Shown here: piece by piece, positions 35,916 to 45,063 of the stretch | Position numbering within the stretch: the first letter of the stretch is position 1 | Layout of the letters: every line of letters begins with the position of its first letter | Source of the DNA: Opitutaceae bacterium EW11 | GTDB lineage: Bacteria; Verrucomicrobiota; Verrucomicrobiia; Opitutales; Opitutaceae | Assembly (NCBI GenBank): GCA_003054665.1 | Contig: QAYY01000014.1 | Location: 93,152-157,151, forward strand | Reading direction: 5' to 3' | DNA: 64,000 nucleotides | Made by a program: the position numbers and the translations under genes | The notes under the pieces: model-generated | The model's input: only the letters and a program-made list of their open reading frames with translations | Told to the model about the DNA's origin: nothing | Databases searched by the model: none

Positions 35916-36467
35916 ATGAAACGCATTCCCTCGTCGTTCTCCGTCCGCACGTTTGTCGCCGTATCTGCGCTCATCGGTGCAGGTCTCCTCGTCATGTTTG
36001 CTGTGGCCAATCGCGTCGCAGCAGCAGGACTGGAAACGCCCTCGGCGCGAAAGGCAGTGCCGGACTTTGCCGTCCAGACTCTCGACGGCAAAACGTGGAG
36101 CCTTGCCGCGAAAAAAGGTCAGGTGGTGCTCATCAATCTTTTTGCCACCTGGTGCCCACCCTGCCGCGCCGAAATGCCGGGACTCGTCCAGACGATCAGC
36201 ATTTACGGCACCAAAGGCGTGGCCGCGCTCGCTCTCTCGGTGGACGAAGGCGGGGCTGACGTGGTGCGTCCGTTCGCCGCCAAGTACAAGATGAGCTTTC
36301 CGGTCGCTCTGCAGGGTGCGGGGCCTTCGCCCGCCGACGGAGTATCGAGCATCCCTGTCACCTTGCTCATCGATCGCGACGGCCGACTCGCCCGCACGTA
36401 CGTGGGCATGGTGAGTGAATCGCAGCTGACCCGAGACCTCGACGCGCTCCTGCAGGAGAAACCGTAA
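35916..36467 (+). CDS. TlpA-like membrane thioredoxin
   Basis: A 183-residue thiol-disulfide oxidoreductase. One N-terminal membrane segment (FVAVSALIGAGLLVMFAVAN) anchors it with the thioredoxin fold in the periplasm. The redox centre is WCPPC in NLFATWCPPCRAEMPG, the Cys-Pro-Pro-Cys form of TlpA/ResA proteins. SSIPVTLLIDRDGRLART supplies the conserved cis-Pro loop. ATG 35916 is favoured over a GTG 6 bp earlier. It is followed after 13 bp by a DsrE-like gene and is divergent from the ArsR-rhodanese gene, suggesting a sulfur-responsive redox operon. Confidence 0.87.
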   Translation: MKRIPSSFSVRTFVAVSALIGAGLLVMFAVANRVAAAGLETPSARKAVPDFAVQTLDGKTWSLAAKKGQVVLINLFATWCPPCRAEMPGLVQTISIYGTKGVAALALSVDEGGADVVRPFAAKYKMSFPVALQGAGPSPADGVSSIPVTLLIDRDGRLARTYVGMVSESQLTRDLDALLQEKP

Positions 36468-36480
36468 CACGCTGCTCGCG

Positions 36481-36909
36481 ATGAAAATCATCGTCTCGCT
36501 GTTAACCGCCGTTTTCGCCGTCTCGGGCGTGATTCGGGCTGCAGATGTGCCTGCGGCACGGGCCTACCGGGTCGTCGTTGAACTCACGAGTGCCGACCCC
36601 GCGGTCTGGAGCGGCGTCCTCAACAACATCGAAAACCTTCGAAGGGCACTCGGGCCGGAGACTCAAGTGGAGGTTGTGGCCCACGGTGCCGGACTCGGCT
36701 TCCTGCAGGCGACAAATACCGGTCAGGCGGATCGGATGAAACAGCTGGCCCATGACGGGGTTGTTTTTGCCGCCTGCCGGAACACCATGAAGCGGCAGAA
36801 TGTATCCGCCGAGCAATTGCAGCCATTTGCCACCACCGTGGATAGCGGTGTAGCCGAAGTGGTGCGACGGCAGACCGAAGGGTGGGCATACCTTCGCACG
36901 GGCGGATAG
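36481..36909 (+). CDS. Exported DsrE-like protein
   Basis: A 142-residue protein with a signal peptide (MKIIVSLLTAVFAVSGVIRA) and a DsrE/DsrF-like domain (YRVVVELTSADPAVWSGVLN, VEVVAHGAGLGFLQATN, DGVVFAACRNTMKRQNVSAE). DsrE proteins carry sulfur on a conserved Cys; here FAACRNTM contains the only mature-part cysteine and is the likely acceptor. It is downstream of tlpA in the same operon, and the divergent ArsR-rhodanese protein probably controls both. A periplasmic role in sulfur relay or sensing is inferred. Confidence 0.82.
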   Translation: MKIIVSLLTAVFAVSGVIRAADVPAARAYRVVVELTSADPAVWSGVLNNIENLRRALGPETQVEVVAHGAGLGFLQATNTGQADRMKQLAHDGVVFAACRNTMKRQNVSAEQLQPFATTVDSGVAEVVRRQTEGWAYLRTGG

Positions 36910-37063
36910 TGGCAATCGAGTAGCGCACGGTTGCACGCCACGTGGGAGTCCGTCGAGTTTGTCGGTCGCCAGCCGACCGCCGGCGCGGGTTGGCAAAATG
37001 ACGACATCGCGGACCACCGCCGTGGCTCTGATCAACTTCGTCGCTTCTAGGCACGATCACGCG

Positions 37064-37957
37064 CTACCGTACACGCTCGCCGGGAGAGGCCCGATCGTGG
37101 GCTTGGGCAAAACGAAGCAACGCTGCAGCGACGCGGTTGGGTTGTTCCAACGGTGCGAAGTGGCCGCAGTCGGGAATGACGGCGTGAACGACGTGGACAC
37201 AGCCTGCGTGGCGCAACCCTTCGACGTAGTCGGTGATGGCGCCCGTTTCCCTATCGCCGCGCAAACAGAGAACGGGTGTGCGAACCGGCTGACCGTGGTC
37301 CCTCCTGTTTTCCTCTTCGTCTTTGCGGTAGGCGCGATACCAGCCGAATCCGGTTTGGAGCGCAGTGGGTTGTGAATACGCCGCGACAAATCTCGCACGT
37401 TCGTCCGCCGACACGCCCCGCGGACCGGCGAGAGCATCATAGAAGAAATCGAAGTAGTCCGCGATGTGCCCGAAAACCAGTGTCTCGGGCAATTGGGGAA
37501 CCGCGTGGAACGCAAAATGCCACAGATGTGGGTTGCGGACTACCTCTTGCCACGGATCGATACCGGGGATAACGATGTTCATCAGAACAACGCGCGCAGC
37601 AGCTTCGGGGCAGACGCGAAGCGCAGCGTAAGCGATCTGCCCGCCAATGTCGTGACCGACGAGGGTAACGTTTTTTAGGCCGAGCACTCGGATCAATCCG
37701 GGAAGTCGTGCGGCGAGCCACCGTTTATTGCCGGTGGACGGCGGCGGGTTCGACTCTCCGACCCCTGGCAAATCGATCGCGACCGCACGCGTTTCCACAC
37801 CTAGAATTGGCAGCAGACACTCGTAGAGCGACCAGTTCTCCGGCCAGCCGTGCAAGAGAAGAAAATCCGTTCCGCTGCTCGCCCCGGCCTCGACCACATG
37901 CACGCCCAGTCCGTCCATGTCGACCTGCCCGTGTCGCAGCTGATCCGTAGTGATCAT
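37064..37957 (-). CDS. Alpha/beta hydrolase (epoxide hydrolase-like)
   Basis: A 297-residue cytoplasmic alpha/beta hydrolase. The oxyanion-hole motif is FLLLHGWPENWSLYECLL, the strand AIDLPGVGESNPPPS follows, and the nucleophile elbow is VGHDIGGQIAYAAL with Asp as nucleophile, as in epoxide hydrolases and haloalkane dehalogenases. The catalytic His is in IPDCGHFAPLEQPNRV near the end. ATG 37957 is supported by a strong ribosome-binding site (GAGGAGAATC just before it). It is a single gene. It resembles the hydrolase at 25036 in plan but is clearly a different protein. Confidence 0.86.
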   Translation of the reverse strand: MITTDQLRHGQVDMDGLGVHVVEAGASSGTDFLLLHGWPENWSLYECLLPILGVETRAVAIDLPGVGESNPPPSTGNKRWLAARLPGLIRVLGLKNVTLVGHDIGGQIAYAALRVCPEAAARVVLMNIVIPGIDPWQEVVRNPHLWHFAFHAVPQLPETLVFGHIADYFDFFYDALAGPRGVSADERARFVAAYSQPTALQTGFGWYRAYRKDEEENRRDHGQPVRTPVLCLRGDRETGAITDYVEGLRHAGCVHVVHAVIPDCGHFAPLEQPNRVAAALLRFAQAHDRASPGERVR

Positions 37958-38214
37958 GATTCTCCTCGGTGTCGGTCGATCGGCATCGACTTGGCCCCTG
38001 TAGCCGGTCAGCGGCGAGGCTTCTGAGGAAGCCCGTTGGGACTTTTCTGGACTCAAGTCGAATGCGACCGACAACCTAGCCGACGCCGGAGCGCACGCCA
38101 TTGGGGCAAACGCCGAGCGTGTTATCCGCGTGTTTACTGATGTGCGCGACGGATCTGCCCAGGCCGATCTTCGTCAGGCCGTATTCACCATGGGTATCAG
38201 CGCCTGCCGGAGCT
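37958..38214. other. Intergenic region
   Basis: Promoter region of the hydrolase at 37064; nothing else recognised before the palindromic repeat element. Confidence 0.35.
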
Positions 38215-38487
38215 TAGGGCGTGTTTGCGGAACGGGAAGCAGAGCGTGGAGGAAAGAATAGAGGGGGGGCCAGGCGGGCCGAAAAGAGGTGGGCCTGCGG
38301 CCCATGCTTTTCGGCACAACGCCGCCCGCCTCGATTCTTTTCCCACCCGAAGGGCTGGGGCGGAAGCGAGCACGGTGCGGCGTTGTGAACAAGGGGCAGG
38401 GCTGAAAACCCAGCTCCCTTGTTCCCGCCTTGCACTCTGCTCGCTCCGCTCCCAGCGCTCCGTTTCCCATTCTGCAAACACGCCCTA
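38215..38487. repeat. MITE-like palindromic repeat element, 273 bp
   Basis: The element begins TAGGGCGTGTTTGC and ends with the inverse GCAAACACGCCCTA. The outer 32-base arms (38215-38246 and 38456-38487) match at 28 positions. Inside are further hairpins, such as CACAACGCCGC with GCGGCGTTGTG and CGAAAAG with CTTTTCG. It has no coding capacity of its own. The same outer arms form the 57-bp palindrome at 59834-59890, so this is a dispersed family, probably moved in trans. Confidence 0.8.
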
Positions 38488-38534
38488 CATCGGGTCATTT
38501 GACTTTCGCAGAGGGCGCAAAAGTTTGTGCCACG

Positions 38535-38906
38535 ATGAGATGGCTCGGAAAGTGGCGTAATCAGTACGGTTCGATACTCGAAATCACGCAGGAATCGGAT
38601 GGAAAAATCGCAGGAGTTTTCAGGACGGCGCTCGAAGACAGCGGTTTCTTCGGCCAGCAGATTCCTGTGTATGGATTTGGTCAGGGAGACTGTATCGGGC
38701 TCTCGGGCGGCGGCACCACGCCCGCCGGCGACAGTCTGGTGACCTACACGGGACTGCTCCGCGAAGGTAAGCTCGAGACTCTCTGGTTCGTCGTCACAGA
38801 TGCCGTTCTTTCCGCGACGGAAAAAGGCGAACCCGCCCAGGTAAAGAAACTCCCATGGTGGCGCTCGATGAGCACAAACGCCGATACGTTTGAGCGTGCG
38901 GAATAG
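38535..38906 (+). CDS. Avidin-like biotin-binding protein
   Basis: A 123-residue protein with the avidin/streptavidin fold pattern. It starts LGKWRNQYGSILEI like streptavidin's AGTWYNQLGSTF, and DGKIAGVFRTA matches DGALTGTYESA. YTGLLREGKLETLWFVVTD matches the strand ending TQWLLT, and PWWRSMSTNADTFERA matches the closing strand ending VGHDTF. By that alignment the biotin-contact residues are Asn9, Ser13, Trp84, Trp108/109 and Asp117, with Phe29 in place of streptavidin's Tyr43. No signal peptide is visible, unlike many avidins, so it may act inside the cell unless the start is elsewhere. It stands alone behind the repeat element at 38215. Confidence 0.75.
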   Translation: MRWLGKWRNQYGSILEITQESDGKIAGVFRTALEDSGFFGQQIPVYGFGQGDCIGLSGGGTTPAGDSLVTYTGLLREGKLETLWFVVTDAVLSATEKGEPAQVKKLPWWRSMSTNADTFERAE

Positions 38907-39069
38907 AGTGCAGTCCATGTTTCAGACGCCGCCCGTGCCGACCAGCCAACCACTCCCACGGTTCGCGTGGCACCCTTCGTGTGGACGAGCGGTGCGCGGC
39001 CGGCGTTTTCCCGCGCACTGAGTAGTCGAAATCCTGATTCACCCGCCAATATCAATCGGTCCTGAAGCC

Positions 39070-39540
39070 ATGCCGAAGAAATCCGATCCCGCGAAGCACG
39101 TAACGCTCACACGAATGGATAACGTCCTCATTGTCGTCGATGACCTTGAGGCGACGAAGCACTTCTTTCTCAACCTCGGCCTTGAATTGGAGGGAGAAAC
39201 CACGGTGGAGGGCCCTTCGGTAGATCGTCTCATTGGCCTGCAGAACATCCGGGCCACACTCGTGTTTTTGCGAACTCCGGACGGCCATGGGCGAATCGAG
39301 CTAGACAAGTACCACTCTCCGGCGGCGATCAGGTCCGAACCGGCGGTTCCGCCGGTGAACGCCCTCGGAATCCGCCGAATCATGTTCGCAGTCGATGATA
39401 TTGACGACGTCGTTGCGCGATTGCTCGCCCATGGCGCTGAGCTCGTCGGCGAAGTGGTCCAATACGGAGATACATACAAGCTTGCCTATATCCGCGGGCC
39501 CGAGGGGCTCATCGTCGCACTTAGCGAACAACTCGGATAA
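39070..39540 (+). CDS. VOC-family (glyoxalase-like) protein
   Basis: A 156-residue protein of the vicinal oxygen chelate superfamily. Two beta-alpha-beta-beta-beta repeats are visible: MDNVLIVVDDLEATKHFFLN through ATLVFLRTPDGHGRIEL, and RRIMFAVDDIDDVVARLLAH through YKLAYIRGPEGLIVALSEQL. A metal site would be built from Glu298-like and His residues of both repeats, but His at the first position is replaced by Asn (MDNV), so activity is unclear. It may be a dioxygenase, a glyoxalase relative or a resistance-type binding protein. It is a single gene with no partner. Confidence 0.82.
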   Translation: MPKKSDPAKHVTLTRMDNVLIVVDDLEATKHFFLNLGLELEGETTVEGPSVDRLIGLQNIRATLVFLRTPDGHGRIELDKYHSPAAIRSEPAVPPVNALGIRRIMFAVDDIDDVVARLLAHGAELVGEVVQYGDTYKLAYIRGPEGLIVALSEQLG

Positions 39541-39767
39541 CAGCGGGACGTGCTCGGCGTCTGAGGTCCAGTGCGAGCAGCAGCAGGCCGTAGAACGGCT
39601 CTGCTTGAGCCAAGCTCGTTATCCGCAGGTCGATGTGGTCGGAGAGTTTCTTCATCGGGCGTCGGCCGTTTGATGTCAGCGACCGGACAGCTGCCGCATG
39701 GAACACTGCCACCGGTGCCCGGGCCATTCTCCTCGTTCAGACGCTGAGGGTCTCTTTGTATGAAGAA

Positions 39768-41156
39768 TCAACTGCCCGGAGTGCTGGTGGGCTTTAGGAG
39801 ATGTCCGCCAAAGTGGGAGGCGCACCCCATCACCGCCGCGGAGGCCGCCACGAGCGCGGCGTGGAGCAGCCAGAACTGGGCTCCGCCCATGCTTTCGAGA
39901 AGCCCGCCCAGCCAGCCGACGAGATTGTTGCAGAGGAAAAGGTGCAGATAATAAATCGCGATGAACGTCCCGGATACCGACTTCGGCGCCGCACGGGCAT
40001 AGAGCGCGAGACCCACGGGAAACACATTCGCAAAACCGGCGCTGTTGAGCAGCTCGAAACCGAGAACCCAGCCAAAACTCGCCTTCCCTCCGGAAGCGGA
40101 GATCCAACCCGCCGCTGCGAGGCAGACCGCGCCGAGCGAGCTGATAAAAAGGCCGAGCATGATCTTCGTAGTCTCGTCGGGTTCCTTCGCGTATTTCGCC
40201 CAGATCCGCCAAAACGCCACCGATCCCACCAAAAACGTCACGCTTACGACCGAATCGAGCGTCACCAGCCAGGTGGTGGGCATGGTCCAGCCAAAAAAGC
40301 TCAGACTCACATGGTCCGGAACCCAGAGAATATACGAATTGAAGATCTGCTGGTTCGTAATAGCGCCGACCGCGAGCACCGGCAACAAGGCGATCAGGAG
40401 GAGCATCGCGTTACGCTCGTCCCGGCTCAGTTTCGGGCGCGCTTCGTGTGAGGCGGTCGTCGCCACAGCGTCCGGTGGGAGCCAGGGTTTCCCGGCAAGA
40501 TACACGATGAGGCCGATTACCATTCCGACTCCCGCTGCGCCAAACCCGTAATGCCAGCCCAGGCCCTCGCCCAAGGTACCCGTCACCAAGGGTGATACGA
40601 TCACCGCGGCGTTGATGAAGAGATAATAGATCTGAAACGCGTCAGCTCGACGCAGATCGCCCGGCGCGTACAGGGCCCCCACCTGGCTGGCCAGATTACC
40701 TTTGAAACAGCCCACGCCCAGCAGCAGGCACAACAAGGCGACGAGGAAGGACACGTCGAACGCCATCAGAAAATGCCCCGCCGCCATCAATACGGCTCCG
40801 ATGGTGATCGTGCGCGTCCGGCCCAGCCACCGGTCCGCAATCAGGCCGCCGGCAATGGGCGTCAAGTAGACCAGGCCCGTGTACAGACCGAAGATCGCCG
40901 ACGCGAGAGCGACGGTCGAAAGCGGATGGCCGTACATACGCTCCAGCATGTGCCGGAAGGCCGAAAAGCCGGCCACGCGCTGGGCATGCTCAGGCAGGAG
41001 CAGCTGCTTCGTCATATAGAGGACGAGCAGCGTCTGCATGCCATAATACGAAAAGCGCTCCCAGGCTTCCGCGAAACCGAGATAACCGAGGCCCCGTGGA
41101 TGCCCTAGAAACGACCGGTCGCTCTCGGGTGCTGGATTCGATGACGTGGAGTTCAA
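39768..41156 (-). CDS. POT/PTR-family proton-coupled peptide transporter
   Basis: A 462-residue inner-membrane protein of the major facilitator superfamily, POT branch, which imports di- and tripeptides with protons. The family motif ExxERFxYYG is present as EAWERFSYYG at about residues 30-39. GLVYLTPIAGGLIADRWLGR is the second conserved block, and GCFKGNLASQVGALY is the third. About 12 membrane helices can be counted. The start is TTG 41156, because the E-motif helix must be included and GGAG lies 8 bp upstream; no ATG fits. It is not linked to a peptidase gene here. Confidence 0.87.
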   Translation of the reverse strand: MNSTSSNPAPESDRSFLGHPRGLGYLGFAEAWERFSYYGMQTLLVLYMTKQLLLPEHAQRVAGFSAFRHMLERMYGHPLSTVALASAIFGLYTGLVYLTPIAGGLIADRWLGRTRTITIGAVLMAAGHFLMAFDVSFLVALLCLLLGVGCFKGNLASQVGALYAPGDLRRADAFQIYYLFINAAVIVSPLVTGTLGEGLGWHYGFGAAGVGMVIGLIVYLAGKPWLPPDAVATTASHEARPKLSRDERNAMLLLIALLPVLAVGAITNQQIFNSYILWVPDHVSLSFFGWTMPTTWLVTLDSVVSVTFLVGSVAFWRIWAKYAKEPDETTKIMLGLFISSLGAVCLAAAGWISASGGKASFGWVLGFELLNSAGFANVFPVGLALYARAAPKSVSGTFIAIYYLHLFLCNNLVGWLGGLLESMGGAQFWLLHAALVAASAAVMGCASHFGGHLLKPTSTPGS

Positions 41157-41422
41157 TATCGCTCCAGCTCATGTGTTTGCTCTGTCGAGGCAAGAAGGAT
41201 GGCGCGAAGCGGGGTGAGTCGGCGCTCGGGCGGATGCGATTTTGGGCAAACGCGTGCAATACCCTCCTCCCCTAGCCCGTTTGCGCGTGTTTCCCAAAAT
41301 GAAGTCGACAGGTCGACAGCCCTGAATCCCAACAGGTGCGCGTCTCAGCAAGACGGGCCCCCGTTGATTGTCATCCGCCTGTCGCCAGGGCTTCCAAAGC
41401 TGCAGTTGCACCCGTCCGCGGG

Positions 41423-42847
41423 CTACTCGTCGAAGCACTCGCGCAGGCGCTGGAGCCCGTCGCGAATTCGGAAGGTCGGTATCGTACCGTAGCCGAGCAG
41501 GATTCCGGAACGGGCTTTTTCGGGAACGGAGAACAACGACAGAAGATGAAACGCGACTCCGCGTTTGGCTGCCCGGGCTTGAACCCTGACCAGTTGTTCG
41601 GCCTTCAGCTTTCGGGCCAGAGCGGTCACGTGAAGTCCGGCGTCCGACGGGATTAGTTCGAGCTCTTCACCGAACTCGCGCCGGATCGTATCCACGATGA
41701 TCTCACGGCGCTCGCGGTATTCGCGAGTCATCCGGCGAACATGGCGCGCGAACGCACCCTCCTCCATGAACCGCGCCAGCGCCACTTGCACGAGGCTCGA
41801 CGTGTGCCAGTCGCTGACGAATTTCGCCGTTCTCAGCGCGTCGCGGAGCGCAGCAGGAGCCACGATGAAACCGATGCGGAGCGACGGCAGCATCGTTTTG
41901 GAGAACGAACCAACATAGATCACCCGCCCCTGCGTATCGATTGTCTGAAGCGGCTCGAACGGCCGACCGCCGAAGCGGAACTCGCTGTCGTAGTCGTCCT
42001 CGATGATCGCGGCTTGATTGCGCTCGGCCCACGCCAGCAACCCCTGGCGACGCGGCAGCGTCATCGCCACGCTCAACGGGTATTGGTGCGAAGGCGTGAC
42101 ATACACCGCACGGACACCGCGCGGGATCGTCGCAATATCGATGCCGTCGCGGTCCACCGGCACGCCTACCACGCGCAGCCCCATCACGTTGAAGAGCGCC
42201 CGCGGAGGAGGATAGCCGGGCTCCTCCACGGCAATGGCATCTCCAGGGGCCAACAGCACGCGGGCAACAAGATCGATCGCCTGCTGGGTTCCGGCGGTCA
42301 CGACGACATCCTCGGCGGAGGCCTCCACGCCGCGTGAAAACCCAATGTGGCGGGCAATCGCCACGCGAAGCTCGTGAACGCCCGCCGGCTGTCCGTACTC
42401 GGCACGGACCAGTTCGCGCGACTGTAGCGACCGCGCAATCGCTCGATACCAGGCCCGATGTGGAAAGAGCGATGCGTCGGGTATGCCGGTGCGAAAGTCG
42501 TAGTGTTCGGCTCGGCCGAAAAGCGTGGGCGGCTGAATCAAACTCCAGACTGCCCGCGGCTCGAGTGTACCGGGCGAGTTCGATTTGCGCTTGCGAGCGA
42601 ACTGGAGCGCCGACGACGCGACATAGGTCCCGGCTCCTTGGGTGGAAGTCACGAAACCTTCGGCCGACAGACGCTCGTAAGCCACGCTGACGGTCATGCG
42701 CGACACGGACAAAGACTGCGCAAGCTCGCGGCTCGGCGTCAGTCGATCGCCCGGACGCAATCGCCCGTCGAGAATCGCGCGCGAGATCTGGCGATAGATT
42801 TCCCGACTAAGATTCTTGCGCCCAACGAGGCTGACGTGAAACGGCAT
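41423..42847 (-). CDS. MocR/PdxR-type regulator (GntR plus aminotransferase)
   Basis: A 474-residue transcription factor. The N-terminal GntR winged helix (about 10-80) has LRPGDRLTPSRELAQSLSVS and MTVSVAYERLSAEGFVTSTQ. The rest is a fold-type I aminotransferase domain (120-470) with VEEPGYPPPRALF, DDYDSEFRFGGRP and the PLP lysine in VGSFSKTMLPSLRIGF. Such proteins use PLP as sensor, often regulating vitamin B6, taurine or GABA genes. ATG 42847 is chosen over TTG 42856. It is divergent from the small membrane protein at 42976, the likely target, with 128 bp between them. Confidence 0.9.
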   Translation of the reverse strand: MPFHVSLVGRKNLSREIYRQISRAILDGRLRPGDRLTPSRELAQSLSVSRMTVSVAYERLSAEGFVTSTQGAGTYVASSALQFARKRKSNSPGTLEPRAVWSLIQPPTLFGRAEHYDFRTGIPDASLFPHRAWYRAIARSLQSRELVRAEYGQPAGVHELRVAIARHIGFSRGVEASAEDVVVTAGTQQAIDLVARVLLAPGDAIAVEEPGYPPPRALFNVMGLRVVGVPVDRDGIDIATIPRGVRAVYVTPSHQYPLSVAMTLPRRQGLLAWAERNQAAIIEDDYDSEFRFGGRPFEPLQTIDTQGRVIYVGSFSKTMLPSLRIGFIVAPAALRDALRTAKFVSDWHTSSLVQVALARFMEEGAFARHVRRMTREYRERREIIVDTIRREFGEELELIPSDAGLHVTALARKLKAEQLVRVQARAAKRGVAFHLLSLFSVPEKARSGILLGYGTIPTFRIRDGLQRLRECFDE

Positions 42848-42975
42848 GGCCGGCAACGTACGGCCGCCGGTGAATTGGTCTAATGGTTACGGCGGAAACT
42901 GGCTCTACCGCCAGTCCAGAGCCTTTGGTAACTTTCGTTCATCGAGCCCCAAAGGAACCAACCGACAACGCTTAT

Positions 42976-43470
42976 ATGAAGAATTCCGATACTGCTTCTG
43001 AATCTGCGATACGGCCGCTGTTGGTGGCGGCTCTGGTGGGCGGGGTTTTGGCCGGTACCTTCGATGGAATTTCGGCGTTTCTGACGTTTGGCTGGGGAAT
43101 GACGTACGGCATCGCCAGCGGCTTTCTCGGTTCGAAAGCTTTCCCGCAAGCCGGAGGAGGTGGAGTAGCTGTCTGGATACTTGGGCTCGCGCTCCACTAC
43201 TTCATAGCGATCTCCGCGGCTGCGGTGTACTGCCTCTCCAGTCGTCGCTTGGAGTTCTTGAAGCGGCATTTTCTGGTCTGCGGCGCATTTTTCGGCATCG
43301 GGGTCTTCCTCGTCATGAACCTCGTCGTGTTGCCGCTTTCGGCGGTGCCGTTTCCCATCGGCCCGTTCACCGTGCCCAAGCTGCGCGGGGCGCTGCTCGC
43401 GCACATTCTCCTCGTTGGGCTGCCCATCTCCGCCAGCCTATGGTTTTTCTCGAGACGCCGTGCGGCGTAG
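42976..43470 (+). CDS. Four-helix membrane protein, MocR neighbour
   Basis: A 164-residue integral membrane protein with four predicted helices: about 13-38 (PLLVAALVGGVLAGTFDGIS), 63-88, 98-120 and 138-160 (LLAHILLVGLPISASLWFFS), ending with RRRAA in the cytoplasm. I do not recognise a named family with certainty; it has the look of small uncharacterised YagU-like proteins. ATG 42976 is used because the helix pattern starts soon after and the upstream frame is not protein-like. Its divergent position opposite a MocR-type regulator suggests that regulator controls it. Function is unknown. Confidence 0.7.
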   Translation: MKNSDTASESAIRPLLVAALVGGVLAGTFDGISAFLTFGWGMTYGIASGFLGSKAFPQAGGGGVAVWILGLALHYFIAISAAAVYCLSSRRLEFLKRHFLVCGAFFGIGVFLVMNLVVLPLSAVPFPIGPFTVPKLRGALLAHILLVGLPISASLWFFSRRRAA

Positions 43471-43601
43471 CACTCCGCCCGCGCTCGGCAGAACTCGGAA
43501 CTCAATAGATACGGCGAGTGTTTCGCCCGGTATAACAAGCCCTCCACGGGCGAGGAGCGACCCGCGTGCGCAGCGTGACCCGCGTGGCGAACGCCCAACC
43601 G

Positions 43602-44042
43602 CTAGGCTTTTTTCTGGCGCTCCGCGAGGGAGTCTGCGTGGCGGTGGATGAGTCTCCATTCCCCACTCTCGCGGCGGAATACCTCGGTGATACGAAGCAC
43701 CATCGGAACCGGTTCTGCGCCGCCGCGGAAACGGACACGCGCATGCTGCAGCCCTACCCAGTACGCCAAGTCGCCGCTTGAATCCAGGTGCCGAATCTCG
43801 AGCCGCGTTTCGCCGCCACGCTCGAAGCTCTGCGCGCCCCGCTCGTAATCTGCCCAAACTTCTTTGGCACCTTCGACGATGCCACCCATCGGACCGAAAA
43901 ACGTCGCGGGCGAAACTCCGGTGGTGAGTTCGCGGAGCGGAGCGGGATCGCCGTTGGTGTAGGCTTCGGCGGCCGCGTGTCGCCGCTGGATGAACGCGTC
44001 GAATTCCTCGTGGGTGTTCTCCATATTGGGCGCACCGACCAT
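43602..44042 (-). CDS. SnoaL/DUF4440-like protein
   Basis: A 146-residue protein with the NTF2-like cone fold: an N-terminal helix pair (FDAFIQRRHAAAEAYTNGD), the loop PATFFGPMGGIVEGAKEVWA, and late strands LEIRHLDSSGDLAYWVGLQ and ITEVFRRESGEWRLIHRHAD. This pattern fits DUF4440/SnoaL-like ketosteroid-isomerase relatives, which bind or isomerise small molecules. Its ATG (44042) follows directly on the TGA of the arginase-like gene, so the two are one transcript. The substrate is unknown. Confidence 0.8.
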   Translation of the reverse strand: MVGAPNMENTHEEFDAFIQRRHAAAEAYTNGDPAPLRELTTGVSPATFFGPMGGIVEGAKEVWADYERGAQSFERGGETRLEIRHLDSSGDLAYWVGLQHARVRFRGGAEPVPMVLRITEVFRRESGEWRLIHRHADSLAERQKKA

Positions 44043-44945
44043 TCACCCACGACCCTGTTCCGAGAAGCCTCGCGCGATCATTTCCACGAGGCAGGGGGCC
44101 AGTTTTCGCGCGGGATCGAGGGTCGGATCGTAGATCGTGACCTCCAGGCCCGCTGCGAGTCCGGACGCGAGCGCCATTCGCAAAACCTCGGTTACCTCAT
44201 CTCCGGCAAGACCACCGGGCAGGCGATACTTCACGGCTGGCATGACGCCGTCGTCGAGCACGTCAGCGTCCAGGTGTATCCAGATGCCCGCGACTTCCTG
44301 GCGTTTCAGATGAGCCATTGACTTCGTCAACACCTGCCGCAGCCCGGCGCGGCGAACCTCAGCGAGGTCGAAGGCTAGGATCGACGAAGGCAGCGGCTGA
44401 CTGCCGTAGTGCCTCTGCTCGTCGCCGTCCCGAAAGCCAAGAACCACCACGTCGGCATCCTCCACGAGCCGGCGGTGCATTTCGAAACGCGTTAGCGCCT
44501 CCGGGCCGCGCCCCGTGGCAAAGGCGAGTTCGCTCGAAGCCGCTTCGCCGTTCACGTTCGCTTCGGGCTGATAGAAGTCGGCATGCCCGTCGAGGAAGAG
44601 CAGTCCGTATCGTCCGCGCCGCCGCAGCGCCAACAGATTGCCGAGCAGGATCGAGCAATCGCCTCCGAGGACGACGGGGAATTCGCCGCGTCCGAGCGCG
44701 GCGCCCACGGCATCGGCCAATGCGATGCTATAGCGCGCGAGCGCATCCGCGTTGAGGATACCGTGTTCGGGGTGGCGCTCGGAGCTTGGCGAAGGAGCGG
44801 GAACGTGCGCTGCCACCGGCGCGAGCAAGCTGTCGGCCAAGCCGGCGGCGAGGAGCGCTCCGCTCAGTTGAGCTACGCCTGCCCCGTCCAGTTCCAACCC
44901 AAGCGAGGACGGCGCCTCAATCACGACCGTGCGGTTGATAGACAT
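44043..44945 (-). CDS. Arginase/agmatinase-family ureohydrolase
   Basis: A 300-residue ureohydrolase, which uses two manganese ions to cleave a guanidino or similar C-N bond. The three family blocks are present: VVLGGDCSILLG (about residues 92-103), LFLDGHADFYQPE (about 118-130) and IWIHLDADVLDDG (about 223-235), which provide the Asp and His metal ligands. It could be arginase, agmatinase or formiminoglutamase; the block DGHADFY with Phe-Tyr after Asp is seen in several arginase-like proteins of unclear substrate. It is co-transcribed with the SnoaL-like gene that begins at the next base. Confidence 0.86.
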   Translation of the reverse strand: MSINRTVVIEAPSSLGLELDGAGVAQLSGALLAAGLADSLLAPVAAHVPAPSPSSERHPEHGILNADALARYSIALADAVGAALGRGEFPVVLGGDCSILLGNLLALRRRGRYGLLFLDGHADFYQPEANVNGEAASSELAFATGRGPEALTRFEMHRRLVEDADVVVLGFRDGDEQRHYGSQPLPSSILAFDLAEVRRAGLRQVLTKSMAHLKRQEVAGIWIHLDADVLDDGVMPAVKYRLPGGLAGDEVTEVLRMALASGLAAGLEVTIYDPTLDPARKLAPCLVEMIARGFSEQGRG

Positions 44946-45063
44946 AGCGGGCTTTCGACAGCGACGAAGGACCTAGGATCGTTCGTTGCCGGGTTTGGTT
45001 GCCCTGCTACGGCCCTGTCGCCGCCACTCAAAGCCGACGCAGCGGGCCGGCGTCGAAAAGCCG

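Noticed and set aside
38174..38918. Open frames on both strands across the palindromic element
   Set aside because: They are produced by the repeat itself; the only supported gene here is the avidin-like one at 38535.
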